Shown one piece after another: positions 9,422 to 18,397 of a stretch of DNA of 64,000 nt. Under the pieces are notes generated by a model. That model ran no database searches and had not been told where the DNA came from. It worked only from the letters and a program-made list of their open reading frames with translations. The DNA comes from Candidatus Gastranaerophilales bacterium (GTDB lineage Bacteria > Cyanobacteriota > Vampirovibrionia > Gastranaerophilales > Gastranaerophilaceae): assembly GCA_944325155.1 (NCBI GenBank), contig CALUYY010000004.1:62001-126000 (forward strand), in the 5' to 3' direction. The position numbers and the translations under genes were made by a program. Position 1 is the stretch's first letter, and each line of letters begins with the position of its first letter.

Positions 9422-10352
9422 TCATTTTACCTAAGCTTTCAACAACCTGAATAATAGCGGGAGTTAACACAACGGCAAACGTTGCCGGCAAAAGACAAAG
9501 TACGAGAGGAATTGTCATTTTTGTGCTTGCGGCGCCGACAAGTGCTTCCAGTCTTTGTTTCCTTTTTGTTCTTAAGCTGTCGGCTGAAATTGAAAGAGAA
9601 GAAGCGATACTTGCGCCCATTTTATCCGCCTGTATAATAACGGCAACAAAAGACTGGATATCTTTATTTTGAACTCTCTCGCTCAAGCCTTTAAGAGCGT
9701 CTTGTTTTGAAACTCCGGATAACATATCTTTTGCTATTCTTTGAAATTCTCCGCCGACTTCGGGTGAAAAATAAGTAAATTCTCTTCCTACACGTTCAAT
9801 TGCGCTGTCTATACCAAGCCCCGCTTCAACGCAGACGCAAAGAAGGTCAATTGCGTCAGGGAAAAATTTATCAAACGCTTTTTCTTTTTTTACCAGTCTT
9901 CTTTTTAAATTCCAAATCGGGCTCATATAAGAAAACATTGAAGGCATACATATAAAAATTGTTCCCAATAATAATTGGCTCATTCCGTCATGAATCATCG
10001 GAAGCAGAACAACCGAAAGAAAAATGCCGAATGCAAAAGATATGATAAGCCTCAGCATTCTTTTGTTTTCAAAATCCATAATGTCGTTTTCATTGGCGGG
10101 AAGCCCCAGTCTTATAAGCATTTGTTTTGTCGAGTTTTGGTTTTTGTTGCTTTTCATGTTGGCGATTGTAACCGGTTTTATTATTTCCAGCAAATCGTCA
10201 AAAATACTTTTTCTTTTTGTTGCCGAATGTCCTTTTTTTAATCTTTCAAGAAGAAAATTGTTATCCTGTCTGTTGATAATAAATACTATACCGCCTACCA
10301 TAAGTGCGATAATTAAACAAAGACCAAGACGTATTACAAAATTTATATCCAT
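9408..10352 (-). CDS. tadC: Tad pilus inner-membrane platform protein TadC-like
   Basis: This is one of two related inner-membrane platform proteins of Tad/Flp type IVc pilus machines (T2SF/GspF domain). The 314 residues begin with a membrane helix (about 6-24), have a central hydrophobic pair near 105-145, and end with membrane helices. The T2SF core is FFPDAIDLLCVCVEAGLGID (about 165-184), followed by LKGLSERVQNKDIQSFVAV and the GAASTKMTIPLVLCLLPATF ending. It follows tadB by 1 bp and runs into ribD. Which of the two platform genes is TadB and which TadC is assigned by order (cpaF, tadB, tadC) and by this C-terminal ending. Confidence 0.85.
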   Translation of the reverse strand: MDINFVIRLGLCLIIALMVGGIVFIINRQDNNFLLERLKKGHSATKRKSIFDDLLEIIKPVTIANMKSNKNQNSTKQMLIRLGLPANENDIMDFENKRMLRLIISFAFGIFLSVVLLPMIHDGMSQLLLGTIFICMPSMFSYMSPIWNLKRRLVKKEKAFDKFFPDAIDLLCVCVEAGLGIDSAIERVGREFTYFSPEVGGEFQRIAKDMLSGVSKQDALKGLSERVQNKDIQSFVAVIIQADKMGASIASSLSISADSLRTKRKQRLEALVGAASTKMTIPLVLCLLPATFAVVLTPAIIQVVESLGKMNGFK

Positions 10353-10353
10353 A

Positions 10354-11325
10354 TTAAACTTCTATATCCGTAATTTTATTAATTGCAATGTAACCTATTA
10401 TCATAAGAAAAACAGATACCCCGAGCGCCATTTTTCCCCAGGGGTGTTTAAAAAGCAATTCCATATACTCCGGCGCCATAAAAAACAATGCCGTTGCAAC
10501 AACGGGAGGCACCAAAGACACGATAACACCGGATAACCTTGCCTGAGCGGTTTGAGCTTTTAATTGTCCTATCATTTTAAAACGTTCCCTTATGGTGTTG
10601 GCTAAAATTTCAAGCAGTTTGATAAGGTTTCCGCCTATTTCTCTTTGAAGAATTACAACCGTTGTAAAAAATCTTAAATCGATTGACCCGGGGATTGTTC
10701 TTTGCAAAGAGCGCATTGCATCTTTTGTATCTATCCCTAATGCCACTTCATCCGTCAGGATTTTAAAAACTTTGCTTATGGGGTTTGGCATTTCATTTAC
10801 TATAACTTCAAAAGCGCTGAACAATGAATGTCCCGCTCTGAGTGCATTACATAATAAATCAAGAGCATCCGGCAATTGCTGGGTAAATAATGTTGTTCTT
10901 TTTTTGACTGCATATTTAACATATAAAAAGGGAGTTACAAAACACAAAGGAATAAAAATTGCCCAGGCAGGATACACAAAGATAGCAAGGGTTGCGGGAA
11001 AAATCCCCAGAGAAATACTTATTATAATAAATGTGTCAACCTGAAGCGGAATGTCCGCCTGTTCAAGCATTGATTTTATTTTTTCAGTTATTTTAATATC
11101 CTTAAAAATTCTGGATAAAAATTTAAAACGGAAATTACTTCTGACCATTGCAAAATTATCATTTGCGGGAGTTGCGGCTTTAAATTCGTGGTTTTTTACG
11201 GCAATTAATCTTTGAACAATTTCTTTTTCATCGACATGCAAATAAAAACATATATGCAATACGCCATAATATGCGATAAAAGAACAGATGATACAAAATA
11301 TTAATTTAATTATCAATTCTTCCAT
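10354..11325 (-). CDS. tadB: Tad pilus inner-membrane platform protein TadB-like
   Basis: A 323-residue membrane protein with an N-terminal hydrophobic helix, a pair of helices around residues 100-135, and two C-terminal helices around 255-320. The T2SF/GspF core is LPDALDLLCNALRAGHSLFS (about 150-169), followed by FFTTVVILQREIGGNLIKLL. Together with TadC it anchors the CpaF ATPase at the inner membrane. The start codon overlaps the end of cpaF by 20 bp, so translation is probably coupled. The domain family is clear; the exact subunit name rests on gene order. Confidence 0.88.
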   Translation of the reverse strand: MEELIIKLIFCIICSFIAYYGVLHICFYLHVDEKEIVQRLIAVKNHEFKAATPANDNFAMVRSNFRFKFLSRIFKDIKITEKIKSMLEQADIPLQVDTFIIISISLGIFPATLAIFVYPAWAIFIPLCFVTPFLYVKYAVKKRTTLFTQQLPDALDLLCNALRAGHSLFSAFEVIVNEMPNPISKVFKILTDEVALGIDTKDAMRSLQRTIPGSIDLRFFTTVVILQREIGGNLIKLLEILANTIRERFKMIGQLKAQTAQARLSGVIVSLVPPVVATALFFMAPEYMELLFKHPWGKMALGVSVFLMIIGYIAINKITDIEV

Positions 11326-12850
11326 CTTTGTGCAGCCTTCTTAAAATATCTCCTTCCCCGCTTTTTCTTATATTTTCTCTTAAGGAGTTATTTTGAACTT
11401 TTTCGGGTGTCGGAGTTTGAATTTGATAATTTACGGGCGCCGCCGGTTTTACAACATCATTTGAACTTGATTTAACGATGTATGAATGTTTATAATTAGC
11501 ATCAAAAATTTTGCCGTTAATTTCAATTCCCATGCGCTCGATTTTTTTCATAAATTCAGGTCTTACCCCGCTTGAAACATGGGTTCCTATAACCATATTA
11601 TCGCTTATTCCGGTTTGTTTCCAGACAAAAATATCCTGCATTGTAATAACATTTTCTTCCATACCGGTAATTTCGGATATTCTCGTTACTTTTCTTGAGC
11701 CGTCCTGCAGCCTTGAGGCTTGAATGATAATATTTATTGCGGATGAAATTTGTTGTCTTATATTTTTTGAAGGAAGGTCAACTCCGGCATATAAAACCAT
11801 GGTTTCAAGTCTTGATAAAGCATCACGGGGTGAATTTGCGTGCAGTGTGGTTAAAGAGCCGTCGTGGCCCGTATTCATTGCTTGGAGCATATCAAGAGTT
11901 TCCGCGCCGCGGCATTCACCGATTACTATACGATCGGGGCGCATACGAAGGGCGTTTATAACTAAATCTCTTGTTGTAATTTCGCCTTCGCCTTCAATGT
12001 TTTTCGGTCTTGTTTCAAGTCTTACGACATGATCTTGTTTCAGGCTTAATTCGGCGGAGTCTTCAATTGTGATGATTCTTTCACCTGCGGGAATTTTGGC
12101 GGACAAACTGTTTAATAACGTTGTTTTACCTGCGCCCGTTCCGCCCGAGATAATTATGTTGCACCTTGCACGGACTGCGGCTTGTAAAACATCCGCCATT
12201 TCTTTGCTCATAGAGCCCCACCTTAAAAGCGCTTCAATTGTGCCCGCATCTTTTTTAAAACGTCTGATTGATAAAGAAGGACCGTCAATTGCAAGCGGAG
12301 GAATGATTGCGTTGACACGGGAGCCGTCGGGGAGTCTGGCGTCAACCATGGGAGATTTTTCATCTATCCTTCTTCCGACTTTTGAAACGATACGTTCGAT
12401 AATATTTTTTAAGTGGTCATTATCTTTAAATACAACGGAAGTTTTGTATAATTTACCGTTTTTTTCTATATAAACGCTTTTTGCTCCGTTTACGAGAATA
12501 TCGCTTATGCCGGGATCCTCCAAAAGAGGATCGAGAGGACCAAATCCTTTGGTATCCTGAATAATTTCTTTTATCAGGCGTTCCTTTTCGGTTTTGTTGA
12601 TTGGAACTTGCCTGAAATTGCTTGCGATTTGAAAATCAATAAATTGTCTGATTAAGGCTTTTTGTTCATCGTCATTAAAATTAGACCAGTTTGGAGTTGT
12701 ATTTACTTTTTCTATTAAAAGAATGTGGAGTTTTTCTTTTAAACTTCTTAATTCCTCGTTTAAAGGCGTAATAGAATAATTCACATACATTTGTGAATCA
12801 TCTTTTGGCTGGTTATTGTGGTTAGAATTTAAACGGTCCTTAAGAGACAA
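11306..12850 (-). CDS. cpaF: Tad/Flp pilus secretion ATPase CpaF (TadA)
   Basis: This GspE/VirB11-type hexameric ATPase powers Tad pilus assembly. At 514 residues it is longer than many CpaF proteins because of a C-terminal tail. The N-terminal domain carries the FGPLDPLLEDPGISDILVNG motif. The ATPase has Walker A SGGTGAGKTTLLNSL (about 231-245), the Asp box, Walker B MRPDRIVIGECRGAETLDML and the His box GHDGSLTTLHANSPRDAL. After about residue 410 comes a 100-residue, Pro/Asn-rich tail with no recognised fold. The gene lies 4 bp after cpaE and overlaps tadB. Confidence 0.95.
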   Translation of the reverse strand: MSLKDRLNSNHNNQPKDDSQMYVNYSITPLNEELRSLKEKLHILLIEKVNTTPNWSNFNDDEQKALIRQFIDFQIASNFRQVPINKTEKERLIKEIIQDTKGFGPLDPLLEDPGISDILVNGAKSVYIEKNGKLYKTSVVFKDNDHLKNIIERIVSKVGRRIDEKSPMVDARLPDGSRVNAIIPPLAIDGPSLSIRRFKKDAGTIEALLRWGSMSKEMADVLQAAVRARCNIIISGGTGAGKTTLLNSLSAKIPAGERIITIEDSAELSLKQDHVVRLETRPKNIEGEGEITTRDLVINALRMRPDRIVIGECRGAETLDMLQAMNTGHDGSLTTLHANSPRDALSRLETMVLYAGVDLPSKNIRQQISSAINIIIQASRLQDGSRKVTRISEITGMEENVITMQDIFVWKQTGISDNMVIGTHVSSGVRPEFMKKIERMGIEINGKIFDANYKHSYIVKSSSNDVVKPAAPVNYQIQTPTPEKVQNNSLRENIRKSGEGDILRRLHKDGRIDN

Positions 12851-12854
12851 TTAT

Positions 12855-14072
12855 TTAATCTCCTTTTTTCTTGAATATATCTAAGAAGCCAAGTCCCGTT
12901 TCTCTTTTATTCGGCTGGATGGCATTTTTATTATTGTGTGAATAATTATCGGACAAAAGTTCCGCCAACTGTCTGAAACTTTTACATAAGTTTGAATTCG
13001 GCTCCTGATCGCATACGGGTATACCCTTGTTTATGGCGCCTATTATTACATAATAATTGTTGGGAATTTTAAAGAAAACCTTATGGTCTAAAACTTCTTC
13101 AACATCTTCAATTTTAATATCGTCTTTTTCCATATAACGGTTAATAACGAGTTTGATTTTGTCTTTCGGGTATCCGAGTTTTTTAAATAAATCAAAACAT
13201 CTCTGGCAGTTTCTTATTGAAGGAAGGTTAATTGTGCTTACCAGAAGAATAATATCCGAATTATCAAGTGCGGTTATTGTTTTTGAATCAAAGCTTGATG
13301 TTGTATCTATTACGATATAAGAGAAAACATTTCTTAAGATATTAATTAAAGTTGCAATATCTTCAGACGTAATAATTTCCGCTTGTTCAATGTCCGGCGG
13401 ATCCGCAAGAACATAAAGGCTTGTTTTATTATATTGTTCAAGAGTGGTTAAAAGAAATGTTTCATCAATCCTGTCTAAGTTATTTATAACGTATGAAGTG
13501 TCAAAAGAAGGATCAAGATTCAGAAATGTTGTAATATCGCCCATTTGCATGTTAAGGTCGACAAGCGCCACTTTTTCTTTTGTTATGTTTGCAATCTCCA
13601 TTGCCAGATTAACGGCAATTGAAGTTTTTCCTATACCGCCTTTGTTTGAAAAAGTCGTTATAACCTTGCACCTTGCAGTATCATTTATATTTCCCTGAAT
13701 TAAATCTTTTAATTTGTTGACGGCTTCCGTGAAATCTTTTTCAATTAAAGGTTTTATTAAAAATTCTCTTGCACCTGCTCTCAGTGCTTTAATTACGATA
13801 TTGGAATCCATATCGTAAGAAAGAACGATAATTTTGCAGTTTTTAATTGAAGTTGATATTTTTGAAATTATATCGAGAGAAATGTTTGTTTTTTTTGTTA
13901 TGTCAACGATTATAAGCGGCGGTCTGCTTTCAAAGATATAATCCTGTGCCGATAAAATGTCGTTAAATTGGTGCGTGATATTAATATCTTCAATGTTGCT
14001 TAAATAATTTACAATAAGTTCTCTTGAAGTTTGTTCAGGGTCTATTATTACTGTATCAACTTTTACCGCCAT
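12855..14072 (-). CDS. cpaE: CpaE/TadZ-like pilus localisation ATPase
   Basis: A 405-residue protein of the CpaE/TadZ class that positions Tad pilus machinery. Residues 1-125 form a receiver-like domain that keeps the acidic pair near the N-terminus (IIDPE), an Asp at the usual phospho-acceptor site (IIVDIT, D57) and the late K-P dipeptide (K107-P108). Residues 135-370 are a MinD/ParA-type ATPase with the deviant Walker A SNKGGIGKTSIAVNLAME and the switch VALVDLNMQMGDITTFLNLD. Many CpaE receiver domains are degenerate, so the intact residues may mean real phosphorylation. It sits between the secretin and cpaF. Confidence 0.9.
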   Translation of the reverse strand: MAVKVDTVIIDPEQTSRELIVNYLSNIEDINITHQFNDILSAQDYIFESRPPLIIVDITKKTNISLDIISKISTSIKNCKIIVLSYDMDSNIVIKALRAGAREFLIKPLIEKDFTEAVNKLKDLIQGNINDTARCKVITTFSNKGGIGKTSIAVNLAMEIANITKEKVALVDLNMQMGDITTFLNLDPSFDTSYVINNLDRIDETFLLTTLEQYNKTSLYVLADPPDIEQAEIITSEDIATLINILRNVFSYIVIDTTSSFDSKTITALDNSDIILLVSTINLPSIRNCQRCFDLFKKLGYPKDKIKLVINRYMEKDDIKIEDVEEVLDHKVFFKIPNNYYVIIGAINKGIPVCDQEPNSNLCKSFRQLAELLSDNYSHNNKNAIQPNKRETGLGFLDIFKKKGD

Positions 14073-14083
14073 TATTATTCCTA

Positions 14084-15403
14084 TCAGAGATTATCTATAT
14101 TTATTGAATTATCAACTATTCTCGGTGTAATAAATATTACAAGTTCTTCATCTTCTTTATCATCGTCCGTAACGGAGAAGAATGAACCTATAACAGGTAT
14201 ATTACCAAGAATCGGAACCTGATTCCTGCTCCTTGAAGATGAATTTCTTACTAACCCTGCAATTATTAATGTTTCTCCGTCCATTAATTCAACGGTGGTT
14301 TCAACTCTTCTTGTTCTGAAACCGTATACCGAAGTTCCGGTTGTTGTTGCAACGGTAACGGAGTTATCAACTTCGGATACTTCCGGTTTTAAGTTTAATC
14401 TTATCCTTCCCGAATTTTCCATAATGGTCGGGGTAAATTTTAAGATGACACCGGTATCTTTATATTCGTATGAAACGTTTCCGTACTGACCCATCTCTGA
14501 AGGAACAGGCACCTGATTGCCGACGGAAAAACTTCCTTCTTCACCGTTAACGGCAAGAAGTTTAGGTTCGGCAAGAATTTTTATGTCGCCCTTTGCTTCC
14601 GATGCTTGAAAATCTACGGCGAATTTTCCGGGTTTAAAATATCCCAAAACGAGTCCTTCGCCGGTTTGAACAATATGTCCTTTTTGTCCGTTTGCCCAAT
14701 CTGCACCGAGAGTGCTGTCTGAGAGGTGTTTTCCGGAAATTAAATTAAGCCCCAATGACCTTGCAAAGTTTTTGCTTGCTTCCGTTATTTTTACTTCCAA
14801 TAATACCTGTTTTGCGGGGCTTTCCGTCATATCGGTCAATTTCATATTATATGCTTTTGCAAGTGCCGTTATTTTATCTTTAACGGCGGTCGAGCTTAAA
14901 TGTCCCGTTAAAACGGCGCCGTCATCGTTAAAAACAAGCGAAATATTTTCATTCGGCGCTATATATTCAACAGCCTGAATAAAAGCATCCGCATTTTGCT
15001 GTATTACAAGGTTATAAAAAACGGGCATGCCGTTATCTTCGCTCCAAAAAATTACGCTTGTGGTACCGGGTTTTTTGCCGTTTATCATTAATTGTTTCGG
15101 GGAAATTACGACAACGTCCGCTATATTGTTATCGGTTAAAGATACTCTTTGAATATTTTTATCAAAGCTTATAACCTGTGATTTTCCGACAACACCGTAT
15201 AGTTTTTGGTTATTATCTTTTACGGCGTTTACCGTTTCAAAAGTCGGAAGATTGTTTTCAACCGCCGTCAATTCTTCCGTTTTGACAACCGGAATTTCAC
15301 CTTCAAATCCCGTTGAATTAATTTCTCTGAATTTAGCGCTTGCAACAGGTACAAGCGATAAAAACATTAAAATAAATATTAATTTTTTAATTATGCTATT
15401 CAT
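14084..15403 (-). CDS. cpaC: Tad pilus outer-membrane secretin CpaC (RcpA)
   Basis: This is the outer-membrane secretin channel for the Tad pilus. I start at 15403 (MNSIIKK), giving 439 residues. A longer in-frame ATG at 15478 would bury the signal peptide and overlap cpaB by more than 80 bp. The signal peptide ends VPVASA. The N-terminal domain has the secretin-associated segment ISFDKNIQRVSLTDNNIADVV and a BON-like part around QAVEYIAPNENISLVFNDDG. The secretin core (about 215-435) includes EVKITEASKNFARSLGLNL, EPKLLAVNGEEGSFSVGNQVPVP and LIIAGLVRN-like ends. This protein requires an outer membrane. The ATG overlaps the cpaB stop by 8 bp. Confidence 0.95.
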   Translation of the reverse strand: MNSIIKKLIFILMFLSLVPVASAKFREINSTGFEGEIPVVKTEELTAVENNLPTFETVNAVKDNNQKLYGVVGKSQVISFDKNIQRVSLTDNNIADVVVISPKQLMINGKKPGTTSVIFWSEDNGMPVFYNLVIQQNADAFIQAVEYIAPNENISLVFNDDGAVLTGHLSSTAVKDKITALAKAYNMKLTDMTESPAKQVLLEVKITEASKNFARSLGLNLISGKHLSDSTLGADWANGQKGHIVQTGEGLVLGYFKPGKFAVDFQASEAKGDIKILAEPKLLAVNGEEGSFSVGNQVPVPSEMGQYGNVSYEYKDTGVILKFTPTIMENSGRIRLNLKPEVSEVDNSVTVATTTGTSVYGFRTRRVETTVELMDGETLIIAGLVRNSSSRSRNQVPILGNIPVIGSFFSVTDDDKEDEELVIFITPRIVDNSINIDNL

Positions 15404-16283
15404 TTGTTTCTTTAAAATCCACCGTTGATTTTGTACTGCCCACAATAACTTCAACCTGTTTAACTTTAGGTTCGTCAATTGATGCTAAATCTTCTATGTT
15501 TGGAACTTCACTGTTACTGATTGTCTGGACGGGCGGGAGTTCCCTGTTTGCTTCCTGAAGCTCTTTATATCTTTGCAAGGCAAGCTCCCATTCTCTTTGT
15601 TCTTTTAATTCTTTTTCTTTTTTGTCCAGTTCGGCAATATCTATAAAATTGTATTCTCCTATATCACCGGGGTTTTTCTGAAGGAAAATAAGTCCTTTTG
15701 TTTCACCCATATATTTGATAAAGCTTTTTAAATCGTTTTCTTTAATTTCAAGAACAAGCATTTTGGTTGCGCTGTCTTTTGCGTTTTCGATTAAATTTAA
15801 CACACGCACATTTTCAAGTTTCATGGAGTTTTCTCTTGAATATATGTCAAATCTTTTATTTATTACAACAAACGACGGAAAGTCGTTTTTTCTGACCAGC
15901 ATGGGAAATGCTCTGAAACCTTCATCGGGCAGATAAACTTTAGGTTCTTCTTTATCTTTTACGATAATTTCTTTTATAAAAGATTTCATAACGGGTTTTC
16001 CGGCGTCAATTTTTACTTTGGTTTTTCTTCCGACAACTTCACCCGTTGCTTTATAGGCATTCGGGATATTTATCGGATATTCTTTAATTTCAACATCTTC
16101 TTCTTTAACGGCAGCTCCGCTTTTTATTTCATTTTTGGTAATTACGTATTGATATTTGGGAGCAACCTGTTTCGGCTGCTGCTGTTTTGTGTTTGGCAAT
16201 GCAATGATTGCAAACATTATAAAAACAACAAATGCACTTGCTGCGGCAATTATTAAAGATTTCTTATTATTTGCTAAAGCCAT
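15396..16283 (-). CDS. cpaB: Tad pilus assembly protein CpaB (RcpC)
   Basis: A 295-residue periplasmic protein anchored by one N-terminal membrane helix (about 10-29). A SAF domain follows (about 45-110: VITKNEIKSGAAVKEEDVEI, then VGRKTKVKIDAGKPVMKSFI), the usual CpaB layout. The C-terminal third is charged and partly coiled (DKKEKELKEQREWELALQRY). CpaB lines or stabilises the secretin in Tad systems. It is the first gene of the minus-strand run, and AAGAGA stands just before the ATG. I found no Flp pilin or prepilin peptidase gene upstream or anywhere else in the window. Confidence 0.9.
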   Translation of the reverse strand: MALANNKKSLIIAAASAFVVFIMFAIIALPNTKQQQPKQVAPKYQYVITKNEIKSGAAVKEEDVEIKEYPINIPNAYKATGEVVGRKTKVKIDAGKPVMKSFIKEIIVKDKEEPKVYLPDEGFRAFPMLVRKNDFPSFVVINKRFDIYSRENSMKLENVRVLNLIENAKDSATKMLVLEIKENDLKSFIKYMGETKGLIFLQKNPGDIGEYNFIDIAELDKKEKELKEQREWELALQRYKELQEANRELPPVQTISNSEVPNIEDLASIDEPKVKQVEVIVGSTKSTVDFKETNE

Positions 16284-16359
16284 TTCTCTTGGTACAACTC
16301 CACAACGGTATTGTACTATATTTTATGAATCAAGAAAAATTTTTAAGTTGTCTTTACAA

Positions 16360-17397
16360 TCAGGAATAATTTTTTATGTTTATTATGACGTAAATTATAA
16401 ATACAAAATACCAAATTGCGTTTAGTATAAGGGTTTTGGGGGTAAGTCTTTTATTTTTATAAATTAAAATAAATGTTAAAAAAGACGCAAATATTACGGA
16501 CAAAATGTTAACAATTGCAAAATTGTTAAATTTCCAATCCGTTAAAATTAATCCGATTGAACAACAAACGCTGCATTGAAAAACAAGCGCACCCGTTATA
16601 TTTGAAATTGCGAGAGTATCTTTTTTGTGTTTAATCCAGATTATACTGTTTGTAATTTCCGGCAGCTCCGTTGCAACGGGCGATAATATAAGGCTTATAA
16701 CAAGCGGGTTTATATTTGTTATAATTGAAAAATATTGTATTTCCGATACAAAAAGTTTTGAAAAAACTATAAGCAAAATTAAAGAAAGAATTGTCTGGGT
16801 TATTATCCAGAAAGAATTTGTTTTTAAATTTTTATTGAAAAAAAGAATATATAAAGGTTCAAGTTCATTTTCTTCAACATTATTTACGGATTTTTTCAGA
16901 GTTTGAAATACATAAAATATCCAATAAAAGATTAAAAATAAACCCATTATTGTTTTTATTTTATCTGATATTATAAATGTTGATAAAACCGCCGTTAAAT
17001 ATCCGATAATAAAATATTTATAATCTCTTAAGACATTATCTTGTTCAACAAAAAAATCTTCTTTTCTTTGTTTTGTCAAATAAAAATAATAAAAAAACAG
17101 CCCCGATATAAACATTGCTGCGGTAGATAATAAAAAAGACGACCCTAAAATTGCACCCGTTCCTATATCAATTCCGTCTTTTAAATTTCCGCTTAATTTT
17201 GAACCCGCTATTGCAACAAGAGGAAGAATTGTTTCGGGCAGTGCCGTTCCGACTGCGGCTAAAATTGAACCCGTTGCATTGTCTGAAATTTTTAATTTTT
17301 TCCCCAGATGTTCAATTGCGTTTGTAAATAAATTGCAGGTTAAAACAATTGCAGTCAAAAAAACCGTTACAAGCGCCGTATGGTATAAAATCATCAT
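16360..17397 (-). CDS. CaCA-family sodium/calcium antiporter
   Basis: A 345-residue membrane protein with about ten hydrophobic segments arranged as two inverted halves, as in cation/Ca2+ exchangers. The first alpha repeat has NATGSILAAVGTALPETILP (about 41-60). The second has NPLVISLILSPVATELPEI (about 229-247). These are the paired G-T/V-x-L-P-E motifs that bind the cations. It probably exports Ca2+ or exchanges another divalent ion against Na+ or H+ at the inner membrane. Two adjacent ATG codons (17397 and 17394) are possible starts. The gene is divergent from the DHH gene, only 40 bp away, and lies 76 bp upstream of cpaB on the same strand. Confidence 0.85.
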   Translation of the reverse strand: MMILYHTALVTVFLTAIVLTCNLFTNAIEHLGKKLKISDNATGSILAAVGTALPETILPLVAIAGSKLSGNLKDGIDIGTGAILGSSFLLSTAAMFISGLFFYYFYLTKQRKEDFFVEQDNVLRDYKYFIIGYLTAVLSTFIISDKIKTIMGLFLIFYWIFYVFQTLKKSVNNVEENELEPLYILFFNKNLKTNSFWIITQTILSLILLIVFSKLFVSEIQYFSIITNINPLVISLILSPVATELPEITNSIIWIKHKKDTLAISNITGALVFQCSVCCSIGLILTDWKFNNFAIVNILSVIFASFLTFILIYKNKRLTPKTLILNAIWYFVFIIYVIINIKNYS

Positions 17398-17400
17398 ATT

Positions 17401-17428
17401 TTGAATTTTTTTAAACTTGTGGGATAAT
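17401..17428 (+). promoter_or_regulatory. Sigma-70-type promoter of the DHH gene
   Basis: TTGAAT at 17401-17406 and GATAAT at 17423-17428 are separated by 16 bp, close to the consensus. Only 9 nt lie between the -10 box and the ATG at 17438. Transcription is therefore expected to begin at or just before the start codon, with no Shine-Dalgarno. Confidence 0.6.
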
Positions 17429-17437
17429 TTTTTTGTT

Positions 17438-18397
17438 ATGATAAATCAAATTTTGGATAAAATCAAATCGGCAAAAAAAATTCTTTTAATATCCCATGTG
17501 AACCCCGATGGGGACACTTTGGGGTCGGTTTGCGCAATGAAACTTTTTATAGGCGATAAGGCCGATATTTTGGTTCAAACCGAAAAAGAAAAGGGAATTC
17601 CCGATATTTATAAATTTTTGCCGGAAATTAACAATGCAAAATTTTTAGATACGGTTGAAGACATTTATGATTTATCAATAGCTTTAGATGTTGCTTCAAT
17701 TGACAGAATAGTTGAGATTCCGAGAAAAATATTCGATAAAACGGATACTGTCTGTATTGATCACCATAAAACAAACAAAGGATATGCAAAGCTTAATTTT
17801 ATAAAAGGCGGATATTCAAGCACGGGTGAAGTTTTATTTGATTTATTCAATGAAGCCAATATTGAAATTACAAAGGATATGGCCGATTGTCTTTATGTTG
17901 CAATTTTAACCGATACGGGGTGTTTCAGATATGAAACCGTAACGAATAAAACATTTATTGCAGCTTCAAAGCTTTTTGAAAAAGGGGTTGATACTTCCGA
18001 TATTGCAAAAAAATGTTATGATAACAAGCCGAAATCAATGGTAACTTTTCAGGCGGATATAATTTCAAATGCAAAATTTGTTATGGATAATAAAGTTGCA
18101 TACGTTATTATTACCGATGAAAAAATGAAACAATATAAAGTGAAAAATGAACACACCGAAGGTATCGCAGAAACTTTAAGAAGTATAAATACGGTTGATA
18201 TATCAATTGTTTTAAAGGAAAATGAAAATAAAACAACAAAAGTGAGCTTAAGAAGCAAAACAATAGACTTAACCCCCGTTGTTGAAAAGTTTAACGGCGG
18301 AGGGCATAAGATGGCGGCGGGGTGTACGATAAGAAAACCTGCAAAAGCTGCAATTGAGCTTATTTTGGATGAAATTTTAAAATGTTTGAACTCATAA
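17438..18397 (+). CDS. nrnA: NrnA-like DHH/DHHA1 phosphoesterase (oligoribonuclease/pAp phosphatase)
   Basis: A 319-residue DHH phosphoesterase. The metal-binding motif SHVNPDGDTLGSVCAM stands near residue 21, the DHH signature CIDHHKTN near 106, and the DHHA1 substrate loop FNGGGHKMAAGC near 287. Enzymes of this class degrade very short RNA oligomers (nanoRNA) and often 3'-phosphoadenosine-5'-phosphate. In organisms with c-di-GMP they can also clear pGpG, which may matter here because c-di-GMP enzymes are encoded in the window. I prefer the ATG at 17438 over an upstream TTG at 17417, which would put the -10 promoter box inside the gene. It overlaps the next gene by 16 bp. Confidence 0.88.
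   Translation: MINQILDKIKSAKKILLISHVNPDGDTLGSVCAMKLFIGDKADILVQTEKEKGIPDIYKFLPEINNAKFLDTVEDIYDLSIALDVASIDRIVEIPRKIFDKTDTVCIDHHKTNKGYAKLNFIKGGYSSTGEVLFDLFNEANIEITKDMADCLYVAILTDTGCFRYETVTNKTFIAASKLFEKGVDTSDIAKKCYDNKPKSMVTFQADIISNAKFVMDNKVAYVIITDEKMKQYKVKNEHTEGIAETLRSINTVDISIVLKENENKTTKVSLRSKTIDLTPVVEKFNGGGHKMAAGCTIRKPAKAAIELILDEILKCLNS

Noticed and set aside
7900-9440. TPP or FMN riboswitches for thiL and ribD
   Set aside because: The genes overlap each other and tadC, so no leader exists; the conserved riboswitch cores are not seen.
10024-10536. 170-codon plus-strand frame across tadC and tadB
   Set aside because: It crosses the junction of two real minus-strand genes and has no family features; treated as chance.
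15404-15478. Longer form of CpaC starting at 15478
   Set aside because: It would put 25 charged residues before the signal peptide and overlap cpaB widely; the ATG at 15403 fits better.
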